Of a stretch of 13,909 nucleotides of DNA, positions 6,560 through 12,708 are shown one piece after another (positions within the stretch are counted from its first letter, which is position 1; every line of letters begins with the position of its first letter). Below the pieces are notes generated by a model. The model was given only the letters and a program-made list of their open reading frames with translations. It did not search any database and was not told where the DNA came from. The stretch lies in NCBI GenBank assembly GCA_045545595.1, contig JAZQBG010000036.1, positions 1-13,909 on the forward strand. Direction: 5' to 3'. A program made the position numbers and the translations under genes. Source of the stretch: SIG205 sp045545595 (GTDB lineage: Bacteria; Bacillota_I; Bacilli_A; RF39; UBA660).

Positions 6560-7281
6560 TATTGTAAGCTGTCTCTCAATTCTTTAAGGGCACTTAAAAA
6601 TTCATTACTGTTATATATTGGTTGATCTAAATCTTCTATATCTAATATACTTTTGATATCTGTATTTTTAATCATTTCAGTTGATGGACTTTCTATTCCA
6701 TTAACTGGTGAAATAAATTCAGATGCTTTAAATTCAGATGTTTTAGCTAATATATCAGAAAAATCTAAAACTTCAGTGTCAAAAGTAAATTCTTCTTCTA
6801 CTTCAGGTAATGTATAACCTCTATCATCTAAATCTACTGTTTGAACATTAACATTAGTTAAATTATCTTGATTAACTTTATTAATTAATTCTTTATAACT
6901 AATAATAGCTTTTTCTTCTTGTTCTATTTCAAAGTCAGTTAAATCAATATTATTCTTTCCAATATCTTGTTCCATTTGATTTGAAATAGATTCTAAATCC
7001 ATTTTAGGTTTAGGTTCACTTTCGATTTTCACTGCAAGTGCTTTTTCTTCTTTAACTTCTTCTTTTTCATCACCAACAAAAACACTTTTGGTATTGTCAT
7101 TGTCTTTTTTTAATTCATCAAAGAAATCCAAACTTGCTTCTACATCAGTAACTGCACTTTTTCTAGTACATGCAAATATAATTACCATAATAATTAATAA
7201 TAATACTAGTCCTATTAAAACAACTAATAATGCTTTATCTGCAACACTTAATCCATTTAATATGTTGAATAACTTATCCAT
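6559..7281 (-). CDS. Unknown single-pass membrane protein with a long acidic cytoplasmic tail
   Basis: No family recognised. Seen: a short N-terminus, one strong transmembrane segment (about 17-37), then CTRKS with positive residues, so the tail is probably in the cytoplasm. Residues 45-225 are rich in Glu and Asp, low in complexity and probably disordered. A short motif EFISPVNG lies at 188-195. The protein ends with an amphipathic helix-like stretch EFLSALKELRDSLQ (227-240). I chose the ATG at 7281 because GGAG (7289-7292) lies 7 nt before it; the in-frame ATG at 7302 is inside rsmE without a ribosome site. It starts 4 nt after the rsmE stop and overlaps mtaB by one base. The layout, a membrane anchor plus acidic linker plus terminal helix, suggests an adaptor. 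Confidence 0.8.
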   Translation of the reverse strand: MDKLFNILNGLSVADKALLVVLIGLVLLLIIMVIIFACTRKSAVTDVEASLDFFDELKKDNDNTKSVFVGDEKEEVKEEKALAVKIESEPKPKMDLESISNQMEQDIGKNNIDLTDFEIEQEEKAIISYKELINKVNQDNLTNVNVQTVDLDDRGYTLPEVEEEFTFDTEVLDFSDILAKTSEFKASEFISPVNGIESPSTEMIKNTDIKSILDIEDLDQPIYNSNEFLSALKELRDSLQ

Positions 7282-7285
7282 TATA

Positions 7286-7996
7286 TCACTCCATATATTC
7301 ATAATTTAACATACTACCTATAACTATAGGTGTGGTTTCAGTTCTAAGAACTCTTTTTCCTAATGATGTTCTAATGAAATTATTTTCTTCAAGAAACTTT
7401 TCTTCTTCATTAGATATTCCACCTTCAGGTCCTATTACAAATATAATTTTATCACAATTTGCATTATTATGTAATACATTCTTTATATTTATTACATCTT
7501 GGTTTACACTACATACTACTTTTAAATCGTAATCTAAGTTAATTAAGTCCTTTAATATATGGATTTTATTAACTTTTGGGATAATATTTCTTTTAGATTG
7601 TTCAGCTGCCTCTTTACATATACTATTCCATCTGTCTATCTTTTTATCTACTTTATTCTTGTCTATCTTAATATTACATCTACTCATTTCTACTGGAATA
7701 AATTCTTTAATTCCTAATTCAGTACATTTTTGTAATATCAAATCTATTTTATCTTCTTTAGTTATGGAAAACGCTATAGTGATATGTTTAGCTAGTTCAT
7801 TATTATCTTCTTTTTCTTCTACAACACTAATATTTACATTATCTTTGTTTAATTCATCAATTCTACAAATATGTAATTTTTCATTATAGATTACTTCAAT
7901 TAAATCTCCAATATTCATTCGCATTACAGTTTTAATATGATGAATATCATTTTGATTCAATTTAAAATCTTTATTATCTACAAAATATCTTTGCAT
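7286..7996 (-). CDS. rsmE: 16S rRNA (uracil-1498-N3)-methyltransferase RsmE
   Basis: RsmE methylates U1498 of 16S rRNA in the assembled 30S subunit, using SAM. Seen: an N-terminal PUA-like domain opening MQRYFV (1-6) with HHIKTVMRM, then a SPOUT domain with the knotted SAM-site motifs GPEGG (189-193) and LGKRVLRTETTP (212-223). Length is 236 aa, normal for the family. The start is ATG at 7996, because AGGTGA lies 5 nt before it; an in-frame GTG at 8005 is part of that ribosome site. The ribosome site overlaps the trmB stop, so the two genes are tightly coupled. Confidence 0.95.
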   Translation of the reverse strand: MQRYFVDNKDFKLNQNDIHHIKTVMRMNIGDLIEVIYNEKLHICRIDELNKDNVNISVVEEKEDNNELAKHITIAFSITKEDKIDLILQKCTELGIKEFIPVEMSRCNIKIDKNKVDKKIDRWNSICKEAAEQSKRNIIPKVNKIHILKDLINLDYDLKVVCSVNQDVINIKNVLHNNANCDKIIFVIGPEGGISNEEEKFLEENNFIRTSLGKRVLRTETTPIVIGSMLNYEYME

Positions 7997-8005
7997 AAAC
8001 TTCAC

Positions 8006-8632
8006 CTATTTTTTTCTAGCTTCTAATCTATTTATAGTTATATCTTTATTTCTAAACTTTTCTTCATATTCAGTTGTAATATTATCTTCTTCATCTTGTA
8101 AATCTAAAGTAACATTTTCTAAAACATATCCATACTTACTTAATGATTCAATTGAATAAGCAAAAAGTCCTTTATTATCTGTTTTCATAATTATTTCTCT
8201 ATCACCAACAAATACTTTATCATATAACTTTAAGAATATTTCACTAGTTAATCTTCTATGTGCATGTCTTTTTTTTGGCCATGGATCAGAGAAATTTAAA
8301 TATATTCTAGTAATCTCTTTATCAAATATTTCATCAATTTTACCAGCATCAAATACTATTAATTTTAAATTATCTAATTTTTTATCTTCTATCTTTTCTA
8401 TTGCCCTAACCATAACACTATCATATTTTTCTATACCAATAAAGTTAATATTTGGATACCTAATTGCATTTTCAATAATAAACTTACCCTTACCCATTCC
8501 AATTTCAATATAAATATCGTTTTTGTTACCAAAAAGCTCTTTCCATTTACCTTTATATTCACTTGGATTTTTTACTATATACTCTGAATTATCAATTATT
8601 TCTTCTTTTCCTTTTACGTTTCTAAGTCTCAT
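8006..8632 (-). CDS. trmB: tRNA (guanine-46-N7)-methyltransferase TrmB
   Basis: TrmB makes m7G46 in the variable loop of tRNAs, using SAM. Seen: SAM motif EIGMGKGKF at 43-51, the acidic residue in IGIEKYDS (65-72), the signature FSDPWPKKRHAHRRL at 114-128 with the catalytic Asp and RNA-contacting basic residues, and KTDNKGLF at 150-157. Length is 208 aa, typical for Firmicute TrmB. The start has GGGTGA 7 nt upstream. It is the first gene of a minus-strand operon with rsmE, the unknown membrane protein and mtaB, transcribed from a near-consensus promoter 19 nt upstream. Confidence 0.97.
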   Translation of the reverse strand: MRLRNVKGKEEIIDNSEYIVKNPSEYKGKWKELFGNKNDIYIEIGMGKGKFIIENAIRYPNINFIGIEKYDSVMVRAIEKIEDKKLDNLKLIVFDAGKIDEIFDKEITRIYLNFSDPWPKKRHAHRRLTSEIFLKLYDKVFVGDREIIMKTDNKGLFAYSIESLSKYGYVLENVTLDLQDEEDNITTEYEEKFRNKDITINRLEARKK

Positions 8633-8650
8633 TATCTTTCACCCATCAAA

Positions 8651-8679
8651 ATTATACTATAGCCCACAATTTTTGTAAA
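8651..8679 (-). promoter_or_regulatory. Sigma-A promoter of the trmB operon
   Basis: TTTACA (8674-8679), a 17-nt spacer and a perfect TATAAT (8651-8656) on the minus strand; start near 8644, about 12 nt before the trmB ATG. Confidence 0.85.
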
Positions 8680-8686
8680 CTTTTGT

Positions 8687-8695
8687 CATATAATT
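8687..8695 (+). promoter_or_regulatory. Possible -10 of the divergent coiled-coil gene
   Basis: CATATAATT resembles both a sigma-A TATAAT and the CATA-type -10 of sporulation sigma factors E and K. No good TTGACA-like -35 lies 17 nt upstream, which leans towards an alternative sigma factor. It is back to back with the trmB promoter. Confidence 0.35.
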
Positions 8696-8722
8696 AAATG
8701 AGTATGAAGGGAGTTTTACTTA

Positions 8723-9064
8723 ATGAAGAAAGATAGAGATATGTATTTTGAAAATCAAGGATATTTTGGCAATCCTATGTTTGGTCAACCAAATTTTCAA
8801 AATTCACAAATGTTTTCCACTAATGGTTTTCAAATGAATCCGTATATGAATATGCCTATGCAAAATCAGGGATGTCCAAATATGTATAATCAAAATAATG
8901 AATTATCAAATATTGAACAAAGATTAAATCGTATGGAAAGGCAAATAAGAAGACTAGATTCTAGAGTTTCAAGATTAGAAAACAAATTAAATATCGATTC
9001 ATTTGATTATAAAAGTTCATCAGATAATTATAATATAAGTGATTCAAATATGTATATGATGTAA
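8723..9064 (+). CDS. Asn/Gln/Met-rich coiled-coil protein, possible spore-coat component
   Basis: No family recognised. Seen: residues 1-58 are rich in Asn, Gln, Met, Phe, Pro and Gly with repeats such as FGNPMFGQPNFQN and MNPYMNMPMQNQG. Residues 60-90 form a strongly charged heptad coiled coil (IEQRLNRMERQIRRLDSRVSRLENKL pattern), and the tail is Ser/Asn-rich. There is no signal peptide or membrane segment. Low-complexity plus coiled-coil proteins like this are common among spore-coat and coat-assembly proteins, which would fit the CATA-type promoter, but this is inference. The start has GGGAG 9 nt upstream. It is divergent from trmB and ends at a bidirectional terminator. Confidence 0.75.
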   Translation: MKKDRDMYFENQGYFGNPMFGQPNFQNSQMFSTNGFQMNPYMNMPMQNQGCPNMYNQNNELSNIEQRLNRMERQIRRLDSRVSRLENKLNIDSFDYKSSSDNYNISDSNMYMM

Positions 9065-9092
9065 AAAAAGGAATGATTAATTTCATTCCTTT
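9063..9092. terminator. Bidirectional terminator between convergent genes
   Basis: AAAGGAATGA (9067-9076) and TCATTCCTTT (9083-9092) form a perfect 10-bp stem with a 6-nt loop. The minus-strand tail is seven T (9063-9069); the plus-strand tail is weaker (TTT plus AT-rich). Confidence 0.85.
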
Positions 9093-9094
9093 AA

Positions 9095-9706
9095 TTATTT
9101 AATACTGTGTGCAAATTTAGAAACTAATAATTTTTTATCTGTTTTTACCTCAATTATATAGATAATAGAATAAATTATTGAACCAATAAACGCCATTATC
9201 ATATCTATCATAGTATCATTTACTCCAGTCTTAGCTACTTTTTGAGCATCCTTACCAAAAATATTATCATTGATAAATTCAAAGAATTCCCAGAATGCCG
9301 CTATTGATAAAGTTACACATATAATAAATAAAATATTTACCCATAAGGGATTCTTGTCATAACACCTACTTTTAACTAGTATTACTATTGCCAAAATAGA
9401 AGTCATAACGCCTGATAATCCATGTATTATTTTATCGTATATTCCTATTTTGTAATAGAAATTTAAAATTGATCCAAGAAAATATCCGAAGAAAATAAAT
9501 ATTAAATAAACTAATTCAATTTCAGGATTAATATTTACTTTGAATAATTTATTTAGTAATGTTGGTATCAACATTACTGGTATTATAGATATAATAATTA
9601 AGTTTTTATATAGACCATGTTCATGATTACCAAAAAATAAATAAAATACCGAAAATATTGAAACTCCTATAATTATTATCCAATTAATTAATTTTGTTTT
9701 TTTCAT
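9095..9706 (-). CDS. Polytopic membrane protein, DUF2238/YjdF-like, paralogue 1
   Basis: Function unknown. Seen in 203 aa: about six hydrophobic segments, with polar motifs between them: YDKIIHGLSG (90-99), WEFFEF (139-144) and TGVNDTMIDMI (160-170). The pattern of His, WE..E and TG..DTM.D resembles the DUF2238/YjdF membrane family, an assignment I hold only moderately. The conserved charged residues facing the membrane suggest a catalytic or metal-binding role. I chose the ATG at 9706 because AGAAGGCG lies 6 nt before it; an upstream ATG at 9748 directly after the previous stop has no clear ribosome site. It is the last gene of a three-gene operon after its own paralogue. Confidence 0.75.
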   Translation of the reverse strand: MKKTKLINWIIIIGVSIFSVFYLFFGNHEHGLYKNLIIISIIPVMLIPTLLNKLFKVNINPEIELVYLIFIFFGYFLGSILNFYYKIGIYDKIIHGLSGVMTSILAIVILVKSRCYDKNPLWVNILFIICVTLSIAAFWEFFEFINDNIFGKDAQKVAKTGVNDTMIDMIMAFIGSIIYSIIYIIEVKTDKKLLVSKFAHSIK

Positions 9707-9748
9707 AAATATCGCCTTCTTAATATACATTCTAACAGAATACCACAT

Positions 9749-10351
9749 TTAATTCAATGATGTCACAAATTTGTTTACAAACCAATTCTTTTTAAATTTA
9801 ACTTCAATGTAATAAGATACTGATAATAAAACAGTAGATATAAAGGTGTATATTAAATCTAACATTGTATCAGTAATACCTGTTTCTAATCTTTGATTAT
9901 TACAGAGTGCTATATTATCAGCAAAAAATTCTAAAAATTCCCATATAGCTGATGTACCTAAAGTAATAGAAATACAAAATACAATATTAAAAATTATACT
10001 TTTGTTATTATATGTAGTAAATTTTACTAATATAAATATACTAACAAAATATGATAATATTCCATAAATTGCATGTATTATTTTATCGTACAATGGTATT
10101 GTTTGGAAATAAAAGTTGTCACTACCTAAAAATTTGGACACAAATATATAAATTACATAAAATATTTTTAATGAATAAGGGACATCTATTTTAAACATTC
10201 TTTCTATAACAATTGGAATAGAAAATGTTAGTATTGTAGTAATAACTGGAATAAAATTCTCATAATTTTGAAGTAATATAGAACGAATTAAAAGGATTAA
10301 TAATATAGTTATAAGAATGGTTAGTGTAAAATAATATAGTTTTTTACTCAC
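9749..10351 (-). CDS. Polytopic membrane protein, DUF2238/YjdF-like, paralogue 2
   Basis: Function unknown; 200 aa with about six hydrophobic segments. It carries the same motifs as the next gene at matching places: YDKIIHAIYG (88-97), WEFLEFFAD (137-145) and TGITDTMLDLI (157-167). Both proteins also end with a similar VNKF/VSKF basic tail, so this is a tandem duplication that has diverged. The start is GTG in a GTGA overlap with the stop of the pentapeptide gene, with AGGA about 11 nt upstream, so it is translationally coupled to that gene. Two copies next to each other may form a heterodimer, or may reflect recent substrate divergence. Confidence 0.75.
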   Translation of the reverse strand: MSKKLYYFTLTILITILLILLIRSILLQNYENFIPVITTILTFSIPIVIERMFKIDVPYSLKIFYVIYIFVSKFLGSDNFYFQTIPLYDKIIHAIYGILSYFVSIFILVKFTTYNNKSIIFNIVFCISITLGTSAIWEFLEFFADNIALCNNQRLETGITDTMLDLIYTFISTVLLSVSYYIEVKFKKNWFVNKFVTSLN

Positions 10352-10980
10352 TTGATTATCAGTCCTAAAAGTTTAGATAAAGATAATGCTTGAAATTCTG
10401 TAACTATCGCATCTTTTAATTCTGTACCAACGAGTTTTATTCCTTCAATAGAACAAGTTCTAAAATCAATATCTTTAAGTGGAGTTTTAGCTAGCTCTAC
10501 TTCAGTAAAATTACATTCTTTTAATTCTAAATCTTTTAACTTACATTCATTCATAAAACCTAATTCAAAATTAGTATTATCAAATATAGAATTACTTATT
10601 TTAGCTGAAGATAAATTTATGTATTTAGCATTACAATTTTCTAGTTTTACATCTTTCATTGTAGAACTTGCTAAATCGGTCCCAACTAATCTACAGTTTA
10701 TAAACTCTACTCTATATATAATATTTTCTGTCATATCGTTATTTGAAAAATCACAATTTATAAATTTAGAATCCATTATTGTTACTTTAGATAAATTAGT
10801 ATTGATAAATTTAACATTATTAAATATACAGTTATCAAACTCTACATTTCTAAAATTAATGTCACTAATTTCAATATTGCTAAATGACTTACCGTATATT
10901 CTATCTTCATCATAAATTATATTAGTAATATCACTACATTCTTCTAATTCAATATTAATTTTAGGTTCTTTTATTTTCAT
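10348..10980 (-). CDS. Pentapeptide-repeat protein
   Basis: Seen: from about residue 36 to 190 a run of five-residue repeats with a central Phe, Leu or Ile (for example FDNCIFNNVKFINTNLS and CDFSNND), predicted to form a right-handed quadrilateral beta-helix. A single break near 135-150 may separate two coils. The C-terminus EFQALSLSKLLGLIIK (195-210) is the short helix seen at the end of many such proteins, where it often serves in dimerisation. Qnr proteins and MfpA, which mimic DNA and protect gyrase, share this fold, but nothing here proves that role. The start has AGGATGT upstream. It is first in an operon with the two membrane proteins, overlapping the next gene by 4 nt. Confidence 0.87.
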   Translation of the reverse strand: MKIKEPKINIELEECSDITNIIYDEDRIYGKSFSNIEISDINFRNVEFDNCIFNNVKFINTNLSKVTIMDSKFINCDFSNNDMTENIIYRVEFINCRLVGTDLASSTMKDVKLENCNAKYINLSSAKISNSIFDNTNFELGFMNECKLKDLELKECNFTEVELAKTPLKDIDFRTCSIEGIKLVGTELKDAIVTEFQALSLSKLLGLIIK

Positions 10981-11018
10981 ATCATCACATCCTAATAATT
11001 ATTCTAACCATACCTAAA

Positions 11019-11027
11019 ATTATAACA
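11019..11027 (-). promoter_or_regulatory. Extended -10 promoter of the pentapeptide-repeat operon
   Basis: TGTTATAAT on the minus strand (TATAAT at 11019-11024 with TG one base upstream). The -35 region is poor (ATGAAA), as expected for an extended -10 promoter. It lies 38 nt before the start codon. Confidence 0.65.
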
Positions 11028-11055
11028 CGTTTATTTTTAATTTTCATTATAATTG

Positions 11056-11084
11056 TTGTATTGGTGATGTGGATGTGTTACAAT
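11056..11084 (+). promoter_or_regulatory. Promoter of tRNA-Thr
   Basis: TTGTAT (11056-11061), a 17-nt spacer and TACAAT (11079-11084) with TGT before it. The predicted start near 11091 leaves only about two leader bases before the mature tRNA. Confidence 0.7.
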
Positions 11085-11092
11085 TTTGTTAT

Positions 11093-11166
11093 GCCACAAT
11101 AGTATAATGGTATTACGAGGCCATGGTAAGGCTTTAACGTAGGTCCGATTCCTACTTGTGGCACCA
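11093..11166 (+). tRNA. tRNA-Thr (anticodon GGT)
   Basis: Acceptor stem GCCACAA/TTGTGGC is perfect, with A73 and an encoded CCA. The anticodon stem AGGCC/GGCTT closes loop ATGGTAA, giving anticodon GGT (11125-11127), which reads ACC and ACU. G35 and U36 with G1-C72 and C2-G71 fit threonine identity. The T-stem GTAGG/CCTAC is intact, but the T-loop is TCCGATT: C at position 55 replaces the near-universal T (11145). The D-loop is short but keeps GG. It stands alone with its own promoter and terminator. Confidence 0.9.
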
Positions 11167-11202
11167 GATTGATTATTACTCTACTTTTTAAAGATTAAAT
11201 AT

Positions 11203-11240
11203 AAAAACTACTCTCAAATTAAATTGAAAGTAGTTTTGTT
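11203..11240. terminator. Bidirectional terminator between tRNA-Thr and the ImmA-like gene
   Basis: ACTACTCTCAA (11207-11217) and TTGAAAGTAGT (11224-11234) pair over 11 positions with one C-A on the plus strand, which is G-U on the minus strand. Both flanks supply a T-run. Confidence 0.8.
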
Positions 11241-11255
11241 TTGTATATTATTTTT

Positions 11256-11609
11256 TTATAAATGATTCGTTGTTTTACTTTTTGTTTTCTTTTTAGTATC
11301 ATGTTTTTCTTGTGGAAATAAATCATTAATTCTTGTTTCCACAAGTCTATATTCAACATTAAATGTACGAGCAAGGCACGCTTTTTTAGCACGGTCTGAT
11401 TTTACAGTTTCTATTCCACCTAAAAATTCAATTATTTGCAAGAAAAATTCTTTTGGAAGAAGTAGGCACATCGCAAAGTAACTACCTTCCCATTCTAATT
11501 TATCTTTTTTAGTTATTATTTTTTTCTCTCCAGACATAATTTTATAAAAGTTTTCTATATTTGATAATGTTGTTTTGTGAGCGAATTGACTATTATTTTT
11601 TTGTTTCAT
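11256..11609 (-). CDS. Short ImmA/IrrE-like protein lacking the HExxH metal site
   Basis: Seen: WEGSYFAMCLLLPKEFF (40-56) and ARTFNVEYRLVETRINDL (80-97). These match the C-terminal half of ImmA/IrrE (M78) metallopeptidases, where a Glu-x-x-Ala-Phe/Tyr helix precedes LLxP and a V-x-x-R-x-x-x-L end helix follows. The zinc-binding HExxH that should lie upstream is absent; the first 39 residues are polar without such a motif. The protein is 117 aa with a lysine-rich tail. So it is probably not a peptidase; it may be a regulatory partner or a remnant of a mobile-element repressor-cleavage system. No HTH repressor gene lies next to it. The start has GAAGGTG about 7 nt upstream. Confidence 0.6.
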   Translation of the reverse strand: MKQKNNSQFAHKTTLSNIENFYKIMSGEKKIITKKDKLEWEGSYFAMCLLLPKEFFLQIIEFLGGIETVKSDRAKKACLARTFNVEYRLVETRINDLFPQEKHDTKKKTKSKTTNHL

Positions 11610-11635
11610 CTAATGCACCTTCTTCAAACAAATTT

Positions 11636-11665
11636 ATTGTAACACATAATTAATAAATTTTACAA
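11636..11665 (-). promoter_or_regulatory. Promoter of the ImmA-like gene
   Basis: TTGTAA (11660-11665), an 18-nt spacer and TACAAT (11636-11641) with TGT upstream on the minus strand, about 27 nt before the ATG. The remaining 11666-11825 shows no supported gene. Confidence 0.6.
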
Positions 11666-11825
11666 TACTAATTTACAAGTGGTTTGTACTTCTATCCTAT
11701 CTATGTTCATTTCTTCAATAACTAATATACCTACAACATTATATCTCTTATCACATTAAATATTATAGATTCAAAGCAAAATTTTAAATATCTATGTTTG
11801 AACAAGCGCATTTACTATAAAGAAA

Positions 11826-11834
11826 CATATTATA
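11826..11834 (+). promoter_or_regulatory. Possible sigma-K/E type -10 before the collagen-like gene
   Basis: CATATTATA fits the CATANNNTA -10 of sigma-K promoters and lies 36 nt before the start codon. A matching AC at the right -35 distance is not present, so this rests on the -10 and the likely spore-surface product. Confidence 0.35.
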
Positions 11835-11869
11835 TAGTAAGAATCTCATTTATGAAAGGGAGGAATAAA

Positions 11870-12526
11870 ATGAAGAAATCATATTCATCTTATAATAACA
11901 ATAATGGCAATTATAGAAATAAAATTCAAACAAATTCTGATTGTAAAGATAATTGCAACTGTTATAGATATGTAGTGGGTACACCAGGTCCAACTGGTCC
12001 AACCGGTCCAATGGGTCCTGCTGGAGGACCTACCGGTCCTACTGGAGCAACAGGTGCCACTGGACCTGCTGGAGCAACGGGTGCACAAGGAGATGCTGGT
12101 GGAGTGTTAAATTTTGCAGACTTTTATGCATTGATGCCACCTGATAATGCTGCAACAGTAGCACCAGGTACAGATGTTAGTTTTCCGCAAGATGGACCTA
12201 ATAGTGGCTCAGCTATTGCAAGAATTGATGCAGATTCATTTAACCTTGCAGATATTGGAACATACCAAGTTTTCTTTCAAGTAAGTGTTACTGAAGCGGG
12301 ACAATTACAATTAACTTTAAATGGGGATGCCCTAGCAAGCACAGTTGTAGGTCGTGCGACAGGTACTAGTCAAATTGTAGCAATGTCTATTTTAACAACC
12401 ACAACTATTAACTCTGTTTTAACTGTACGAAACCCTGCGAATAATTCAACCGCACTTACCATTACACCATTAGCTGGAGGAACTCAACCGGTTTCCGCGC
12501 ACTTAGTTATTATACAAATTCAATAA
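11870..12526 (+). CDS. Collagen-like surface protein with BclA-type C-terminal domain
   Basis: Seen: an Asn/Tyr/Ser-rich N-terminus with three Cys (25, 29, 31), then Gly-X-Y repeats at about 37-78, mostly GPT, GAT and GPA, interrupted once by an extra Gly near 52-53. A C-terminal domain of about 140 residues (79-218), rich in Ala, Thr and beta-strand pattern, ends PVSAHLVIIQIQ, like the BclA/C1q-TNF-type trimer domain. In BclA proteins the collagen stalk is O-glycosylated on Thr and projects from the exosporium; the same is likely here. There is no Sec signal peptide, as usual for exosporium proteins. The start at 11870 follows GGGAGG; an in-frame TTG at 11798 has no ribosome site. The gene is visibly richer in G and C than its neighbours, partly because of the Gly-Pro-Thr codons. 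Confidence 0.9.
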   Translation: MKKSYSSYNNNNGNYRNKIQTNSDCKDNCNCYRYVVGTPGPTGPTGPMGPAGGPTGPTGATGATGPAGATGAQGDAGGVLNFADFYALMPPDNAATVAPGTDVSFPQDGPNSGSAIARIDADSFNLADIGTYQVFFQVSVTEAGQLQLTLNGDALASTVVGRATGTSQIVAMSILTTTTINSVLTVRNPANNSTALTITPLAGGTQPVSAHLVIIQIQ

Positions 12527-12527
12527 C

Positions 12528-12556
12528 AAAGACATCAGAGTAGTTCTGATGTCTTT
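12528..12556 (+). terminator. Hairpin after the collagen-like gene
   Basis: A perfect 12-bp stem, AAAGACATCAGA (12528-12539) with TCTGATGTCTTT (12545-12556), starts one base after the stop. The T-run is only the last three stem bases, so it may act mainly as an mRNA-stabilising or weak terminator hairpin. Confidence 0.6.
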
Positions 12557-12562
12557 CAATAA

Positions 12563-12578
12563 ACTCGAAAAATCGAGT
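12563..12578 (-). terminator. Small hairpin after tRNA-Arg
   Basis: ACTCGA (12563-12568) and TCGAGT (12573-12578) pair with a 4-nt loop; the minus-strand tail is TTTATTG. It is a short, weak terminator candidate 12 nt past the tRNA-Arg 3' end. Confidence 0.5.
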
Positions 12579-12589
12579 GTTAATCAATC

Positions 12590-12666
12590 TGGCGTCCCTG
12601 ATTGGAATCGAACCAACGACCTATCGCTTAGGAGGCGATTGCTCTATCCTACTGAGCTACAGGGAC
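12590..12666 (-). tRNA. tRNA-Arg (anticodon CCT)
   Basis: On the minus strand the acceptor stem GTCCCTG/CAGGGAC is perfect, with G73 and an encoded CCA. The anticodon stem ATCGC/GCGAT closes CTCCTAA, giving CCT, which reads AGG. The T-arm is GTTGG-TTCGATT-CCAAT. All four arms are normal. Confidence 0.96.
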
Positions 12667-12674
12667 ACAATACT

Positions 12675-12703
12675 AATATAACATAAAAAGGTTACATTTG
12701 TAA
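12675..12703 (-). promoter_or_regulatory. Promoter of tRNA-Arg, inside the preceding terminator
   Basis: TTACAA (12698-12703), a 17-nt spacer and TATATT (12675-12680) with TGT upstream on the minus strand. The -35 lies within the hairpin that ends the HD gene. Confidence 0.6.
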
Positions 12704-12708
12704 CCTTT
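12685..12708 (-). terminator. Terminator of the HD-domain gene
   Basis: AAAGGTTAC (12687-12695) and GTAACCTTT (12700-12708) form a 9-bp stem with loop ATTT, followed on the minus strand by more T. The HD gene stop codon (12707-12709) lies in the stem. The plus strand also has a T-rich tail. Confidence 0.8.

Noticed and set aside
7088..7889. Plus-strand ORFs at 7088-7309, 7332-7532 and 7659-7889
   Set aside because: They are shadows of the membrane-protein gene and rsmE, without start signals.
10619..10915. Plus-strand ORF opposite the pentapeptide gene
   Set aside because: Its regular Leu/Ile pattern is the complement of the pentapeptide repeats; no ribosome site.
11711..11767. Plus-strand 18-codon ORF before the collagen-like gene
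   Set aside because: No ribosome site, AT-rich chance frame.
11885..12088. Minus-strand ORF rich in Ser, Thr, Trp and Arg
   Set aside because: It is the mirror of the Gly-Pro-Thr repeats of the collagen-like gene and has no promoter or ribosome site.
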